Position numbers and translations under genes: made by a program
Notes under the pieces: model-generated
The model's database searches: none
What the model saw: only the letters and a program-made list of their open reading frames with translations
What the model was told of the DNA's origin: nothing
Shown here: positions 26,006 through 34,624 of the stretch, in pieces
Numbering within the stretch: position 1 is the stretch's first letter
Layout: every line of letters starts with the position of its first letter
From: an uncultured Candidatus Saccharibacteria bacterium
GTDB lineage: Bacteria > Patescibacteriota > Saccharimonadia > Saccharimonadales > Saccharimonadaceae
Assembly (NCBI GenBank): GCA_938018005.1
Contig: CALIJG010000020.1
Span: 216,592 to 280,591, forward strand
Direction: 5' to 3'
Length of the DNA stretch: 64,000 nucleotides

Positions 26006-29000
26006 CTATGCTTTGGCGAGGCTAATCTGCAGCTCGGCACCATCTACTGTAGCCGTCGTTTGGTAGAGTACATCGCCGGGCTGCTGCATCGTGGCGAGCG
26101 TCTCGCTCGCGATTGTGTCTGCATACTCAGTGAGGGCTTGGCGGAGCTGCTCATCATTCGTTGCTAGGTGCAGCATAATCCGATCATCCACCTGCAGCCC
26201 AGCCTTCTTGCGCGCGCTCTGGACGTGGCGAATGACTTCACGCATCAAGCCTTCGCGTTTGAGCTCAGGGGTGATGGTATCATCAAGTATTGGCTTATCT
26301 GGTGTTTCGCCTAGCTCCTCAAGGAACTTAATATTCAGTTCTTCGCAAATGACATCCTCATACGGCTTGAGCTGCTGGTAGTCGGTCTGGTTCATCGACA
26401 GCTTGAGTAGCGGTTGACGCACTTTGACACCTTGGGATGCGCGCTGTGATAAACCATCATTAATGACATCACGTACTGCTTTCATCTCAGCAATGATCTG
26501 CTCATCCACCGCACCAGCTGGCAGCCAATCCTTGAGGTGAATCGACTCATCATCACCGGTCAAGTTATGATACAACTCCTCAGCCAAGAACGGCGTAAAC
26601 GGTGCCAGCAGGTAGCTGAGGCGCACCAGCACATAGTGCAGCGTGCGGTAGGCGTCGCTCTTGTCGCCATCATCTTCCGACTTCCAGAATCGGCGGCGGC
26701 TGCGGCGCACGTACCAGTTGCTGGCGTCATCCAGGAACGGCAAAATCGGGCTGAGTGCATCAGGGATATTATAGGCATCCATCTGCCGCTCAACCTCCGC
26801 CACCAGCTCATGCAAGCGGCTGATAATCCAGATATCGAGGGGGTTAGATAATTTATCAATATCAACACTGATCTGGAACGAGTTCTCAGTTCCAGTGCGA
26901 GACAAGGATTCGGGAGTATCGGAGTGAGCCGTATTGGTGATACGGTGAACGAGAAACGCATCCGAAGACGCCGTATCGTACGGAAATGTGAACTCGTCGA
27001 CTTCCGCGTACATGGTGAAAAAGTCATACATATTCCAAATCATCGCCAGCTTCCGAGCTACATCACCCACATCCTTATCGTGCAGCGCGAAGTCCTCGCC
27101 ATTGAGCAGCGGGCTACTCAGCAGCAGGAAGCGCAGGGAATCAGCACTAAACTTATCCATCAGCTCATTCGGATCGGTAAAGTTACCGAGTGACTTACTC
27201 ATCTTGCGGCCGTCATTGCCCGCTACCACACCAGTGGTAATGACGTTGCTGTAGGCGTTTTTGTGTTGCGCACCTGCCTCACCAAAAGCGCCGATTTCCG
27301 CCAAAGCGGCGTTAACAGCATGCACATAATAGAACCATGCCCGCACCTGGCCGATATACTCAACAATGAAGTCCGCCGGGTAATTCTGCTCAAACTTGGC
27401 CTGGTTTTCAAACGGATAATGCAGCTGCGCAAACGGCATACTGCCCGACTCAAACCAACAATCCAGCACCTTATCAATACGCGTAAATGTCTCGCCGTCA
27501 ATCGTAAAGGTGATGTCGTCTACCCACGGGCGGTGGTAATCATCCAACTCCACACCGCTCAGTTCCTTCAGCTCCGCGTACGAGCCAACCACCTTAACCG
27601 TACCGCGGTCGCCCTTCCACACCGGCATGGCTGTCGCCCAGAAGCGGTCGCGGCTCAGGTTCCAGTCTGGCGCCTGCTCAATATTCTTGGCAAAGCGGCC
27701 GTGCTTGAGGTGGCGCGGGAACCAATTAATATGCTCGTTCTCATCTAGCATCAGCGGCTTCTGCCCCTGGATGTCGAAGAACCAACTTGGAATAGCCCGG
27801 TACATAATGCGCTGCTTGCTACGCGGGTTGAACGGGTATTCGTGACGAATGTACTCAATCTTCCACACCGCGCCCTTTTCTTTCAGGTCTTTGGCAATGA
27901 ACTTGTTATTGTCCCATACCTCCAGGCCTTTGTAATTGCTATCAGTGTAGTAGCCGTTGTCGTCAATCACGTGGAAGGGTGCGATGCCATTAGCTTTACC
28001 AAGCTCAAAGTCATCCTCACCATAAGCCGGCGCGATGTGCACAATGCCCGTACCCGACTCGTGCGACACGAAATCCGCCGCGTAAATAGTGTGAATCTTG
28101 TCACTGCCTGGCCAGGTCGAGCCGGTACCCAGCGGCTGGTATTTCTTACCCACCAATTCGCTACCCGGGAAGGTGCGTAGCACGTCGTACTCAAGTGGCT
28201 GGTGCTTTTCGTCCTGCAGCGTGCGCTCGAGGGCTTCTTCGGCAAGGATGAGTTTTTCACTTAATGGCAGTGTAATCTCCGGCGCTAAGCTCTTCTCTGC
28301 CGTAAAGAAATGCCCTTTACCTGGCTCATACTGCGTCGCCGCACCGAGCTCTTTGCCAAGCTGCGCGAAACCTTGGTTAAGCACATCAGCATCGTCCGAG
28401 TAGATAATAGTCGGTCGCTGGGCAATCTTCCGTCGCACTTGGGAGAGATCAACCGCGAGATCGACGTAGCCCGATTCTTGCTTCCATTGCTTATCACTGC
28501 TGTTTGACACACCATACGCTGGCGCAATCATCGTCAGCGATGCAACCGTCATATTAGCATCCTGCAAATATTTCAGGAATGTTGCTGCACCCAGCGAATG
28601 CGTCACCACATGCGCATGAGTAAAGTCATATTGCGCCAACTGCTCTACATTTTCTGCTAAGTCTGGGCTGTCAGGGTTAATGTGGTCAATGATCGTTACT
28701 GTATACCCCTGTTGCTCAAGCTGTTGCTTCAGCTGCGGATAGTACTCACGCGATGCATAGGCATGCTTACCCGAGATCAAGAACACGTTTTTTGTACCCT
28801 TTGATACCTTCACTTCGCAGTACGTCATATCTGGGTTGACAGCCAGCATCAAGTTGGCTGGCAATGTCCATGGCGTGGTGGTCCAGGCGAGAAGGAAGGC
28901 GTCATCACTATCCTCATTTGCCAACAATGTTTCAAGAATAAATGGTTCTTGCTCTGCCACAAAGTGCCTTTTGTTTGCAACTGTTTTGCGCAGTGTTGCA

Positions 29001-31093
29001 CCAATATTATCAGCAATATACCGCATGGACGGTTTGCGCGATTCTGAATCGTTATTATCTTGCAAGATTGTCTTATGCACCGCCTGGCTACTTATTTTGT
29101 CGAAATCAAAGTCATAACTAAAGTGATCAATGAACCGTTTTCTCTCACCTGTTTCTGTGTCGATATCATCATTTCCTTGATAAAATTGCGGCAAGATCGC
29201 TGGCGCTACCAACATGAGGTGATGAATCTTGTGCGGCAATTTCTCCAGCACACGCATCGCAACCAACCCGCCCAGGCTATGACCAATCAGGACGGTATTC
29301 TCGTCAAATGCAACATTGTCAAGCACATATTGCACCTGCTCAACCTCTGTTGGGTTGTCCGTATTGGGGAGCTGCGGCGCCTGTACTTTGGCACCACGCT
29401 GCTCTAATTCGTGCTTAAGCCACGGGATAAAGTTCTTGTCGTTCCTGCCTGTGTATCCATGGAGAATCACGTAGTTGTACTGCGAAATATCGTCGCGCTG
29501 CGCCATAAATGCTTCAATCGCCTGCTGAGTTACACCCGTCACGGGACGGCTTAACAACTCTTCTGGCGCACCTGTGGCGAAGCCTGCACCCTCGTGTAGT
29601 TTGAGTTTTTCAGCGTCCACACCAGTAATAATGTAAATAGAACATGCCACATTCGTTCCATTTTCGTGCTTGACAGTCTGTAATAATAGGCTGTTCGAAT
29701 CTACCTCAAGCTCAAGCTCCTCCTGAAGCTCACGGCGCAGTGTCTCAATTGGCGACTCACCCTCATGGCTCGTCCCACCAAAGAGACTCACCATACCCGG
29801 ATTCGTGATACCTGGCTTATCATCTCGCTGCTGTGCGATGAGTTTGCCATTCGTATCCACCAACAAAGCACCGACATAACTCCTCTCGCATTCGTCAAAG
29901 CCTGCTGGCTTTTGCGTATCATCAACTATTTCACCGTTCAAAAGTTGCTTTACTCGCTGCTCAATTTCATCACGCGCTATCCGATTTTTTTCGATACTCT
30001 CGTTGCGTGGATCGGTCACGTTCCACCAAATAATATTATCACCCCTGAGCCAGTCTGGCGTCTGGGATTTTTCCGCTAGATTAACGATCAAATCATAATC
30101 ACCCAACTTATCGGCCGTAAGCAGTTGCCGTTTATGTCCACTGATGTCAATACCCACTTCTTGCATCGTCTCGCTGCTTTTAGCCGGCTTATGGCTCATG
30201 GCTTCGAAATCACTCAACGTTGGAGCTTCGTCCCATTTTTTCTCTGGGTTCAACCCAGCCGAATCGGCATTTTGAGAGTGAGAATAGTGGTTATAAAATC
30301 CCTGTGCCATCTGCGAGCGCGCGGCATTTGCATTACATACAAACAAGACTTTTGAATGCTCATTTAGTACTATTTTGCGACTCGCCTTACTATCTTTTAA
30401 CTTAAACTTCACATACACACTCGGGTCGGTCACTGTCTGGTAGGCGTCGTTGTCCATCGTTACTTCGGCCTTGCTCACAGGGGTGGCGAACTTGGTGTCG
30501 TACATCAGCACCTTTTCGCCTTCGTAGATTTTGCCAGCCTTATGCAGCTGCTTAAAGGCCCACCAGACGCTCTCCATAAAGTCCTTATCCATGGTGCGGT
30601 AGGCGCCTTTGAAGTCCACCCAGCGGCCGATACGGTCGATCACACCCTGCCACGTCTCGCTATTGGCCACCATGCTTTCGCGCGCCTTGGTGATGTATTT
30701 TTCCAGGCTGATAGTCGGCAACGGATTACCGTCCTTATCCAGCGGTGCTGGCTGGTCGCTACTCGTCACAATCTGGCGCCGATCCACAATATTCAGCTGC
30801 TTTTCGACAAAATTCTCTGCTGGCAGCCCATGGCAGTCCCACCCCCAGCGGCGCTCGACGCGCTTGCCTTTCATTGTCCAGTAGCGCGGCACTGCATCTT
30901 TCACAATACTACTCAGCAACGTACCGTGGTGCGGTACACCAGTGATAAACGGTGGCCCGTCATAAAAAACGTAGGCATTATCCGCCGGCCGCTGCGCCAC
31001 CGACTTCTCAAATGTCTGGTCATCCTTCCAGCGCTGCACCCAATCTTTCTCGTATTCTGCCGCTCGGCGGCGTGTGCCGTGTGTGAATTTCAT
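26006..31093 (-). CDS. ileS: Isoleucyl-tRNA synthetase with four enzyme-like domains inserted in the editing domain
   Basis: 1695 residues against roughly 950-1050 for the family. Class I core: HIGH-type motif in PHHGTLLSS (55-62), KMSKS at 1297-1301, editing signatures WTTTPWTLPAN (737-747) and HIAPAYGEDD (1019-1028). Insertion 1 (~236-728, between KFKLKD and DAFLLAWTTTPW): LMW-phosphatase/arsenate-reductase-like domain with C253-x5-R259 (CNANAARS), Nudix box at 440-462 (G-x5-E-x7-REL-x-EE), and an alpha/beta hydrolase with HG at 545, GHSLGG (S606), DNND (~679-682) and H710. Insertion 2 (~765-945): a second hydrolase with THSLGA (S833), SDDAD (~899-903), H928. Insertion 3 (~1380-1413): 34 residues before the anticodon-binding domain. 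The frame is open throughout. Inserts are more AT-rich than the core. SD GGAGG before the ATG. Confidence 0.95.
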   Translation of the reverse strand: MKFTHGTRRRAAEYEKDWVQRWKDDQTFEKSVAQRPADNAYVFYDGPPFITGVPHHGTLLSSIVKDAVPRYWTMKGKRVERRWGWDCHGLPAENFVEKQLNIVDRRQIVTSSDQPAPLDKDGNPLPTISLEKYITKARESMVANSETWQGVIDRIGRWVDFKGAYRTMDKDFMESVWWAFKQLHKAGKIYEGEKVLMYDTKFATPVSKAEVTMDNDAYQTVTDPSVYVKFKLKDSKASRKIVLNEHSKVLFVCNANAARSQMAQGFYNHYSHSQNADSAGLNPEKKWDEAPTLSDFEAMSHKPAKSSETMQEVGIDISGHKRQLLTADKLGDYDLIVNLAEKSQTPDWLRGDNIIWWNVTDPRNESIEKNRIARDEIEQRVKQLLNGEIVDDTQKPAGFDECERSYVGALLVDTNGKLIAQQRDDKPGITNPGMVSLFGGTSHEGESPIETLRRELQEELELEVDSNSLLLQTVKHENGTNVACSIYIITGVDAEKLKLHEGAGFATGAPEELLSRPVTGVTQQAIEAFMAQRDDISQYNYVILHGYTGRNDKNFIPWLKHELEQRGAKVQAPQLPNTDNPTEVEQVQYVLDNVAFDENTVLIGHSLGGLVAMRVLEKLPHKIHHLMLVAPAILPQFYQGNDDIDTETGERKRFIDHFSYDFDFDKISSQAVHKTILQDNNDSESRKPSMRYIADNIGATLRKTVANKRHFVAEQEPFILETLLANEDSDDAFLLAWTTTPWTLPANLMLAVNPDMTYCEVKVSKGTKNVFLISGKHAYASREYYPQLKQQLEQQGYTVTIIDHINPDSPDLAENVEQLAQYDFTHAHVVTHSLGAATFLKYLQDANMTVASLTMIAPAYGVSNSSDKQWKQESGYVDLAVDLSQVRRKIAQRPTIIYSDDADVLNQGFAQLGKELGAATQYEPGKGHFFTAEKSLAPEITLPLSEKLILAEEALERTLQDEKHQPLEYDVLRTFPGSELVGKKYQPLGTGSTWPGSDKIHTIYAADFVSHESGTGIVHIAPAYGEDDFELGKANGIAPFHVIDDNGYYTDSNYKGLEVWDNNKFIAKDLKEKGAVWKIEYIRHEYPFNPRSKQRIMYRAIPSWFFDIQGQKPLMLDENEHINWFPRHLKHGRFAKNIEQAPDWNLSRDRFWATAMPVWKGDRGTVKVVGSYAELKELSGVELDDYHRPWVDDITFTIDGETFTRIDKVLDCWFESGSMPFAQLHYPFENQAKFEQNYPADFIVEYIGQVRAWFYYVHAVNAALAEIGAFGEAGAQHKNAYSNVITTGVVAGNDGRKMSKSLGNFTDPNELMDKFSADSLRFLLLSSPLLNGEDFALHDKDVGDVARKLAMIWNMYDFFTMYAEVDEFTFPYDTASSDAFLVHRITNTAHSDTPESLSRTGTENSFQISVDIDKLSNPLDIWIISRLHELVAEVERQMDAYNIPDALSPILPFLDDASNWYVRRSRRRFWKSEDDGDKSDAYRTLHYVLVRLSYLLAPFTPFLAEELYHNLTGDDESIHLKDWLPAGAVDEQIIAEMKAVRDVINDGLSQRASQGVKVRQPLLKLSMNQTDYQQLKPYEDVICEELNIKFLEELGETPDKPILDDTITPELKREGLMREVIRHVQSARKKAGLQVDDRIMLHLATNDEQLRQALTEYADTIASETLATMQQPGDVLYQTTATVDGAELQISLAKA

Positions 31094-31166
31094 TGGTTTC
31101 CTCCTTGATTTATCTTATACTGCTTATTCAATTGCATTAAGTTTTAGCCAGATTGCTGTATGTATA

Positions 31167-31790
31167 TCATATTGTACCTCTGTAATATTCATACACTCTC
31201 TGCGCCATTCGCCTATGCCCTTGCAGCGAGAAATGGACACCATCAGGCGCATAGTCACCATTGTCATCAAGTGGATTATTAATGGTTGTGTGAACAGTAC
31301 GTAGCTTTTCGTTGATGCAATGTAGCTTGCTAGCAAGCGGCTTATAGCGCTGAACTGGCGCAATAGCAGGTGCAATATACCACACATTACCACTGCTAAC
31401 CATGTCATTCTCGCTATCGGCTGCATAGGCCCGCGTGTAGGTACTATACCACTGTAAATCAGCCACAATTTGCTCATCCGAAGCTCTCTTATAAGATGCA
31501 TCATTCACGCCAAGCGCAATAATCACTCCCTCCACCGGACTAGCCTCTCGCAGTGCTATTTCGTAACCAATCTTGCCACCAAGATATGGTGCCTGCTCTG
31601 CATACTCCCCTGCTGTCCGTCCACACAGCCCTGCTTGAATAATGTCATACTCATCACCGAGTAATTGCTGGAGGATATTCGGCCATTGCTGTTTGGCAGC
31701 ATAGCGCCCCAACGGAACGCCATTCTCGCCAAAGCCCTTGTCGCCCCAGACGTTCGAGTCACCGTAGATAAGGATTCGCCCAGGTTGCAT
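31167..31790 (-). CDS. SGNH/GDSL-type hydrolase
   Basis: 207 residues. Block I ILIYGDSNVWGDKG carries the catalytic Ser (GDSN), block II Gly in QAGLCGRT, block III GVNDAS (oxyanion Asn), and the C-terminal block PDGVHFSLQGH carries the Asp-x-x-His pair. Lipase/esterase superfamily; no signal peptide, so cytoplasmic. The ATG overlaps the stop of the upstream GNAT gene (TGATG), last gene of a three-gene operon. Confidence 0.88.
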   Translation of the reverse strand: MQPGRILIYGDSNVWGDKGFGENGVPLGRYAAKQQWPNILQQLLGDEYDIIQAGLCGRTAGEYAEQAPYLGGKIGYEIALREASPVEGVIIALGVNDASYKRASDEQIVADLQWYSTYTRAYAADSENDMVSSGNVWYIAPAIAPVQRYKPLASKLHCINEKLRTVHTTINNPLDDNGDYAPDGVHFSLQGHRRMAQRVYEYYRGTI

Positions 31791-32365
31791 CACCCCTCAC
31801 CTCGCACTTGCTTTGTCATCAAATAATACTCACCAGCTTCATCAGTGCCATCCGTTCGATGGTACACGCTGGTGAAGGTTGGCTTGTCTGCCACTAATCG
31901 ATACATATAGCCACGCTTCTCGTAGATACCCATCGCCCTCTTGTTGGTAACATCTACCGCCAGGCCAACTCGGTCAAACCCCTGCTGACACGCTTCGTTC
32001 TCCGCTGCAGCGAGTAATTGCGAGGCAATACCACGACCACGATACTGTTTTGCCACCTCAAGTGCATTAATCTGCGGCAGGTCAGGGTACTCATCTTCAA
32101 TCCTCACTGATGGCTCATCAATCTCTGGTCGCTCAGTCCAATCATGCCGCAGTGTCACCCGTCCCACATAACGGCCGTCCTCCACTGCAGCAAACACCAC
32201 CGCCTTGCCCTGCATAGCCAGCTCTGCAAGCGTTGCTTCATAGCGATCAGAAATACCCATATCTTGCTTGAGTAACGCAAACTGCTCGCTGCCTGGCACG
32301 ACTGTTGTAATGCAGGCGGGTGCTTTCTCATAGGTGTGCGGCGGCTGTCGCCAATGTTCAGGCAT
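31790..32365 (-). CDS. GNAT-family N-acetyltransferase
   Basis: 191 residues. Motif A EVAKQYRGRGIASQLLAAAE (~112-131) and the later DVTNKRAMGIYEKRGYMYR are classical. Overlaps the upstream 2H gene by eight bases and the downstream hydrolase by three. Substrate unknown. Confidence 0.87.
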   Translation of the reverse strand: MPEHWRQPPHTYEKAPACITTVVPGSEQFALLKQDMGISDRYEATLAELAMQGKAVVFAAVEDGRYVGRVTLRHDWTERPEIDEPSVRIEDEYPDLPQINALEVAKQYRGRGIASQLLAAAENEACQQGFDRVGLAVDVTNKRAMGIYEKRGYMYRLVADKPTFTSVYHRTDGTDEAGEYYLMTKQVRGEG

Positions 32366-32891
32366 GGTTGTACTCCACTTCTTTTCGCTTTTGGTATACA
32401 GAGCGGAGCGTTGCTTTTATTGTTGCATCAAGCGGCTGAGCTCGGTATACATCTCTGTCGCTATAGCCAATTGCACCATTATGGTTGGTATATAACGTGA
32501 CATGTGGAATAATGAACTCCGCCTGAGGTATCAGTTCACGAATTGCATCGCGCCACGCTTCGAGCTCGCCCCACTGGGCAAGTGCAATAATTGTCTCGCG
32601 ACCCTTTGCATTGTCGACCAATCTACAGAACTCACCCGTCAATTCCGGCTTTGTCGTCATCGCTGCACCAGCCGTACGTGAGAGTTGCTCAAGCTGCCCA
32701 TAGCCAGCCTCGTCCACCCCATACTCGCCAAGTACCTCAAACAGCGACAGATGAAATTCATCGGCCTTCAGAGACAAGCCCGCAATCTCCCGCGGAAAAT
32801 TCATAGCGCGAATCATGTCAGTCGTATCATACATAATGTAATCATACTCCCGATCAATTGCAAAGCTCGTCACACGATTATTTTGCTGCAT
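32358..32891 (-). CDS. 2H phosphoesterase superfamily protein (tentative)
   Basis: 177 residues. Two H-x-[ST]-hydrophobic motifs, HLSLFE (~residue 47) and HVTLYT (~residue 129), separated by about 80 residues, as in LigT/cyclic phosphodiesterase (2H) enzymes that act on 2',3'-cyclic phosphates. The C-terminal half contains an aromatic/charged tail. The pair of motifs is the only evidence, so the call is moderate. First gene of the operon 2H-GNAT-SGNH. Confidence 0.6.
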   Translation of the reverse strand: MQQNNRVTSFAIDREYDYIMYDTTDMIRAMNFPREIAGLSLKADEFHLSLFEVLGEYGVDEAGYGQLEQLSRTAGAAMTTKPELTGEFCRLVDNAKGRETIIALAQWGELEAWRDAIRELIPQAEFIIPHVTLYTNHNGAIGYSDRDVYRAQPLDATIKATLRSVYQKRKEVEYNHA

Positions 32892-33000
32892 AGTGCTTAT
32901 CTTCTTTCCTCCATAGCTCTACACAACCTGCCGCGTGTATTTCGCAAATGGTACACTGCAAGGCTGGCGTGTAGGCTGGCAATGGCATGGCTACTCCTTT

Positions 33001-33006
33001 ATATAA
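33001..33006 (+). promoter_or_regulatory. -10 box upstream of the candidate RNA at 33.0 kb
   Basis: TATATAAT at the start of an AT-rich stretch, about 7 nt before the first strongly paired segment. A -35 is not evident. Confidence 0.4.
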
Positions 33007-33012
33007 TTAAAA

Positions 33013-33363
33013 ATCACCTCTTCTGGGCTTCGAGAATCCGCTGGGTATTCGCGCGGACGGTACCATCTCGATTCCAAAAGAAGTGATTCTAGCCGGAGCC
33101 TCGGGGCTGGTTGCACAGGCCTTGGGGCGCGCCGTCTGGTTCTTTCAGCACTTAATTATTGCCTTGTCGCAGCATTCGCGGCGGGGTCTACTAAGCCAAG
33201 GCCGTTCTTCCCGCAGGCTTCGTGGGTGATAGCCACTCATTTTGCGCACCACAAGCTACGCAAAAATGCCTCTGGGCCTATTGTAGCGCACTAGCCGCAA
33301 AACCAAAAGTACTTACACATCAAGATATAGCCCAATTAATCTAACTAGCTATATCTTTTTACT
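33013..33363 (+). ncRNA. Candidate ~350-nt structured RNA gene with terminator
   Basis: No coding frame, but many complementary segments: AATCAC-TCTT with AAGA-GTGATT enclosing TCGAG/CTCGA and TCCGC/GCGGA (33011-33089); GGCCTTGG with CCAAGGCC (33118-33202); TTTTGCG with CGCAAAA (33240-33265). It ends in a terminator on the plus strand, AGATATAGC/GCTATATCT followed by TTTT (33323-33360). I looked for tmRNA, RNase P and SRP hallmarks and found none, so identity is unknown. Confidence 0.5.
33323..33362 (+). terminator. Rho-independent terminator of the candidate RNA
   Basis: AGATATAGC, 16-nt loop, GCTATATCT, then a run of T (33356-33360). Orientation fits a plus-strand transcript; tag ends on the other strand just beyond it. 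Confidence 0.65.
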
Positions 33364-33364
33364 C

Positions 33365-33946
33365 TCATGCAGGATGACTACTCAGCGCCGCACACTCCCT
33401 GTACCGAAAACACCCCACCACGTGGTCATTCACCATCCCCGCGGCCTGCATAAAGGCGTAGCACGTCGTTGGGCCGACGAAAGCAAAGCCATCCCGTTTG
33501 AGCTGCGCGCTCATTGCCCGGGATGTAGCCGTATCAGCAGGCACATCACCCACGCTCTGCCAGTGATGTTGCACTGGCGCACCACCCGCCAGACTCCATA
33601 GATACACCTGCAGGCTACCGTGCTGGTTAATAGCCTGCAGCGCCGCCTGGGCATTGGTGCGCACCGCATAAATTTTGCGTCGGTTACGAACAATGCGCGT
33701 ATCGTGAGTAAGCGCCTCCAGCTCTGCATCCGTCATAGCTGCGACGCGAGCAATTGCAAACTGATGAAAAGCCTGCTGGTAGCCCGCTCGCTTAGCCAGA
33801 ATTGTACTCCAACTCAGGCCAGCCTGCGCGCCCTCTAGGCAGAGCAGTTCAAATAATTTCTGATCATCATATAGTGGCACACCCCACTCAGTGTCATGGT
33901 AGGCGCGCTCGTTATCGCTCGATTCAGCCCAAGGGCAACGGTTCAT
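33365..33946 (-). CDS. tag: DNA-3-methyladenine glycosylase I
   Basis: 193 residues from the ATG at 33946. MNRCPWAESSDNERAYHDTEWGVPL is the diagnostic N-terminus, with the Cys and the HDTEWG segment. FELLCLEGAQAGLSWSTIL and the C-terminal GFAFVGPTTCYAFMQAAGMVNDHVVGC supply the rest of the zinc site and HhH fold. Excises 3-methyladenine from alkylated DNA. The -10 TATACT six bases before this ATG sets the start and implies a leaderless mRNA. Confidence 0.95.
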   Translation of the reverse strand: MNRCPWAESSDNERAYHDTEWGVPLYDDQKLFELLCLEGAQAGLSWSTILAKRAGYQQAFHQFAIARVAAMTDAELEALTHDTRIVRNRRKIYAVRTNAQAALQAINQHGSLQVYLWSLAGGAPVQHHWQSVGDVPADTATSRAMSAQLKRDGFAFVGPTTCYAFMQAAGMVNDHVVGCFRYRECAALSSHPA

Positions 33947-33952
33947 AATTTT

Positions 33953-33958
33953 AGTATA
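33953..33958 (-). promoter_or_regulatory. -10 box TATACT, leaderless spacing (tag)
   Basis: TATACT, six bases (AAAATT), then the tag ATG at 33946. Confidence 0.55.
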
Positions 33959-33963
33959 GCAAG

Positions 33964-34560
33964 AATGCTTGGCACAGTATACTTGCATTTGTGGCGCTCT
34001 GGCTCACCCGCTTCAAAATATACCTTGCGCAAAAATATTACTGTCACATTTTTTATACTTTGTGTATGTGTTGTAGCTAAGGTAGACTTGCAGGACGCGC
34101 TTGTATGAAATTTGAATATTTTTATAGTAGTTCATTTTTATTTATTTTTATATGGCTAGTGAATGGATTAGTAAATCATGTTGCCTTGCATACTATTTTT
34201 ATCAGTAGCACATTTTTGTGGGTATATTATATAGTGCGTATTTATTATTTAATGCTGCGGAGTAGTAGCCCATCATAAGTATGCACTGCAAAGCCGCTGC
34301 GATCCTTGCCGAGTGGCATACACAAAAATCAAAAAACGTTGACGCATGTTACGAAACCACTCTCACATTACACTACCACAATCAATATTTGGCAATGAGC
34401 AATCCAGCAACGAAAAATTTTATCAATTACATATAGCGAACATGCAGCTCGTTACTAATAGCACCAGCAAATTTTTAAGCCAAGTACGAAGTTGAAAAAT
34501 CGGGCAGCGTACTATCGTACCAGCTTCACTCGTACTCCACTGCCTGCGTACTTCAACACA
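33964..34560. other. Intergenic region with a structured segment at 34479-34555
   Basis: About 600 bp, strongly AT-rich in the left half, without a credible gene. At the right end AAGTACG pairs with CGTACTT and, inside it, GGCAG with CTGCC, enclosing a further GTAC/GTAC hairpin. This could be a small RNA or a 3' structure; no promoter is evident. Confidence 0.35.
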
Positions 34561-34570
34561 AAAAAACAAA

Positions 34571-34601
34571 CACGCTTCTCGTTGTTATCAAGAAGCGTGT
34601 T
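34571..34601 (-). terminator. Rho-independent terminator of the LiaF-like gene
   Basis: ACACGCTTCT/AGAAGCGTGT stem with an 11-nt loop, followed on the minus strand by TTTGTTTTTTT. Confidence 0.85.
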
Positions 34602-34624
34602 GTAGCGAATTATTGTTTTTCTAA

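Noticed and set aside
26006..31093. Inteins as explanation of the IleRS insertions
   Set aside because: No N-terminal Cys/Ser splice block, no HNG-type C-terminal splice junction and no homing endonuclease motif. The inserts read as enzyme folds instead.
33020..33228. Open plus-strand frame across the candidate RNA (reads IRADGTISIPKEVILAGASG and onward)
   Set aside because: No ATG/GTG start with SD exists in the frame, and the stretch is explained by nested stems and a terminator. Kept only as an alternative to the RNA call.
33013..33363. tmRNA or RNase P RNA identity for the 33-kb RNA
   Set aside because: No T-arm/CCA end, no resume codon with a tag ORF, no GAGGAAAGTCC or ACAGAA core motif on either strand.
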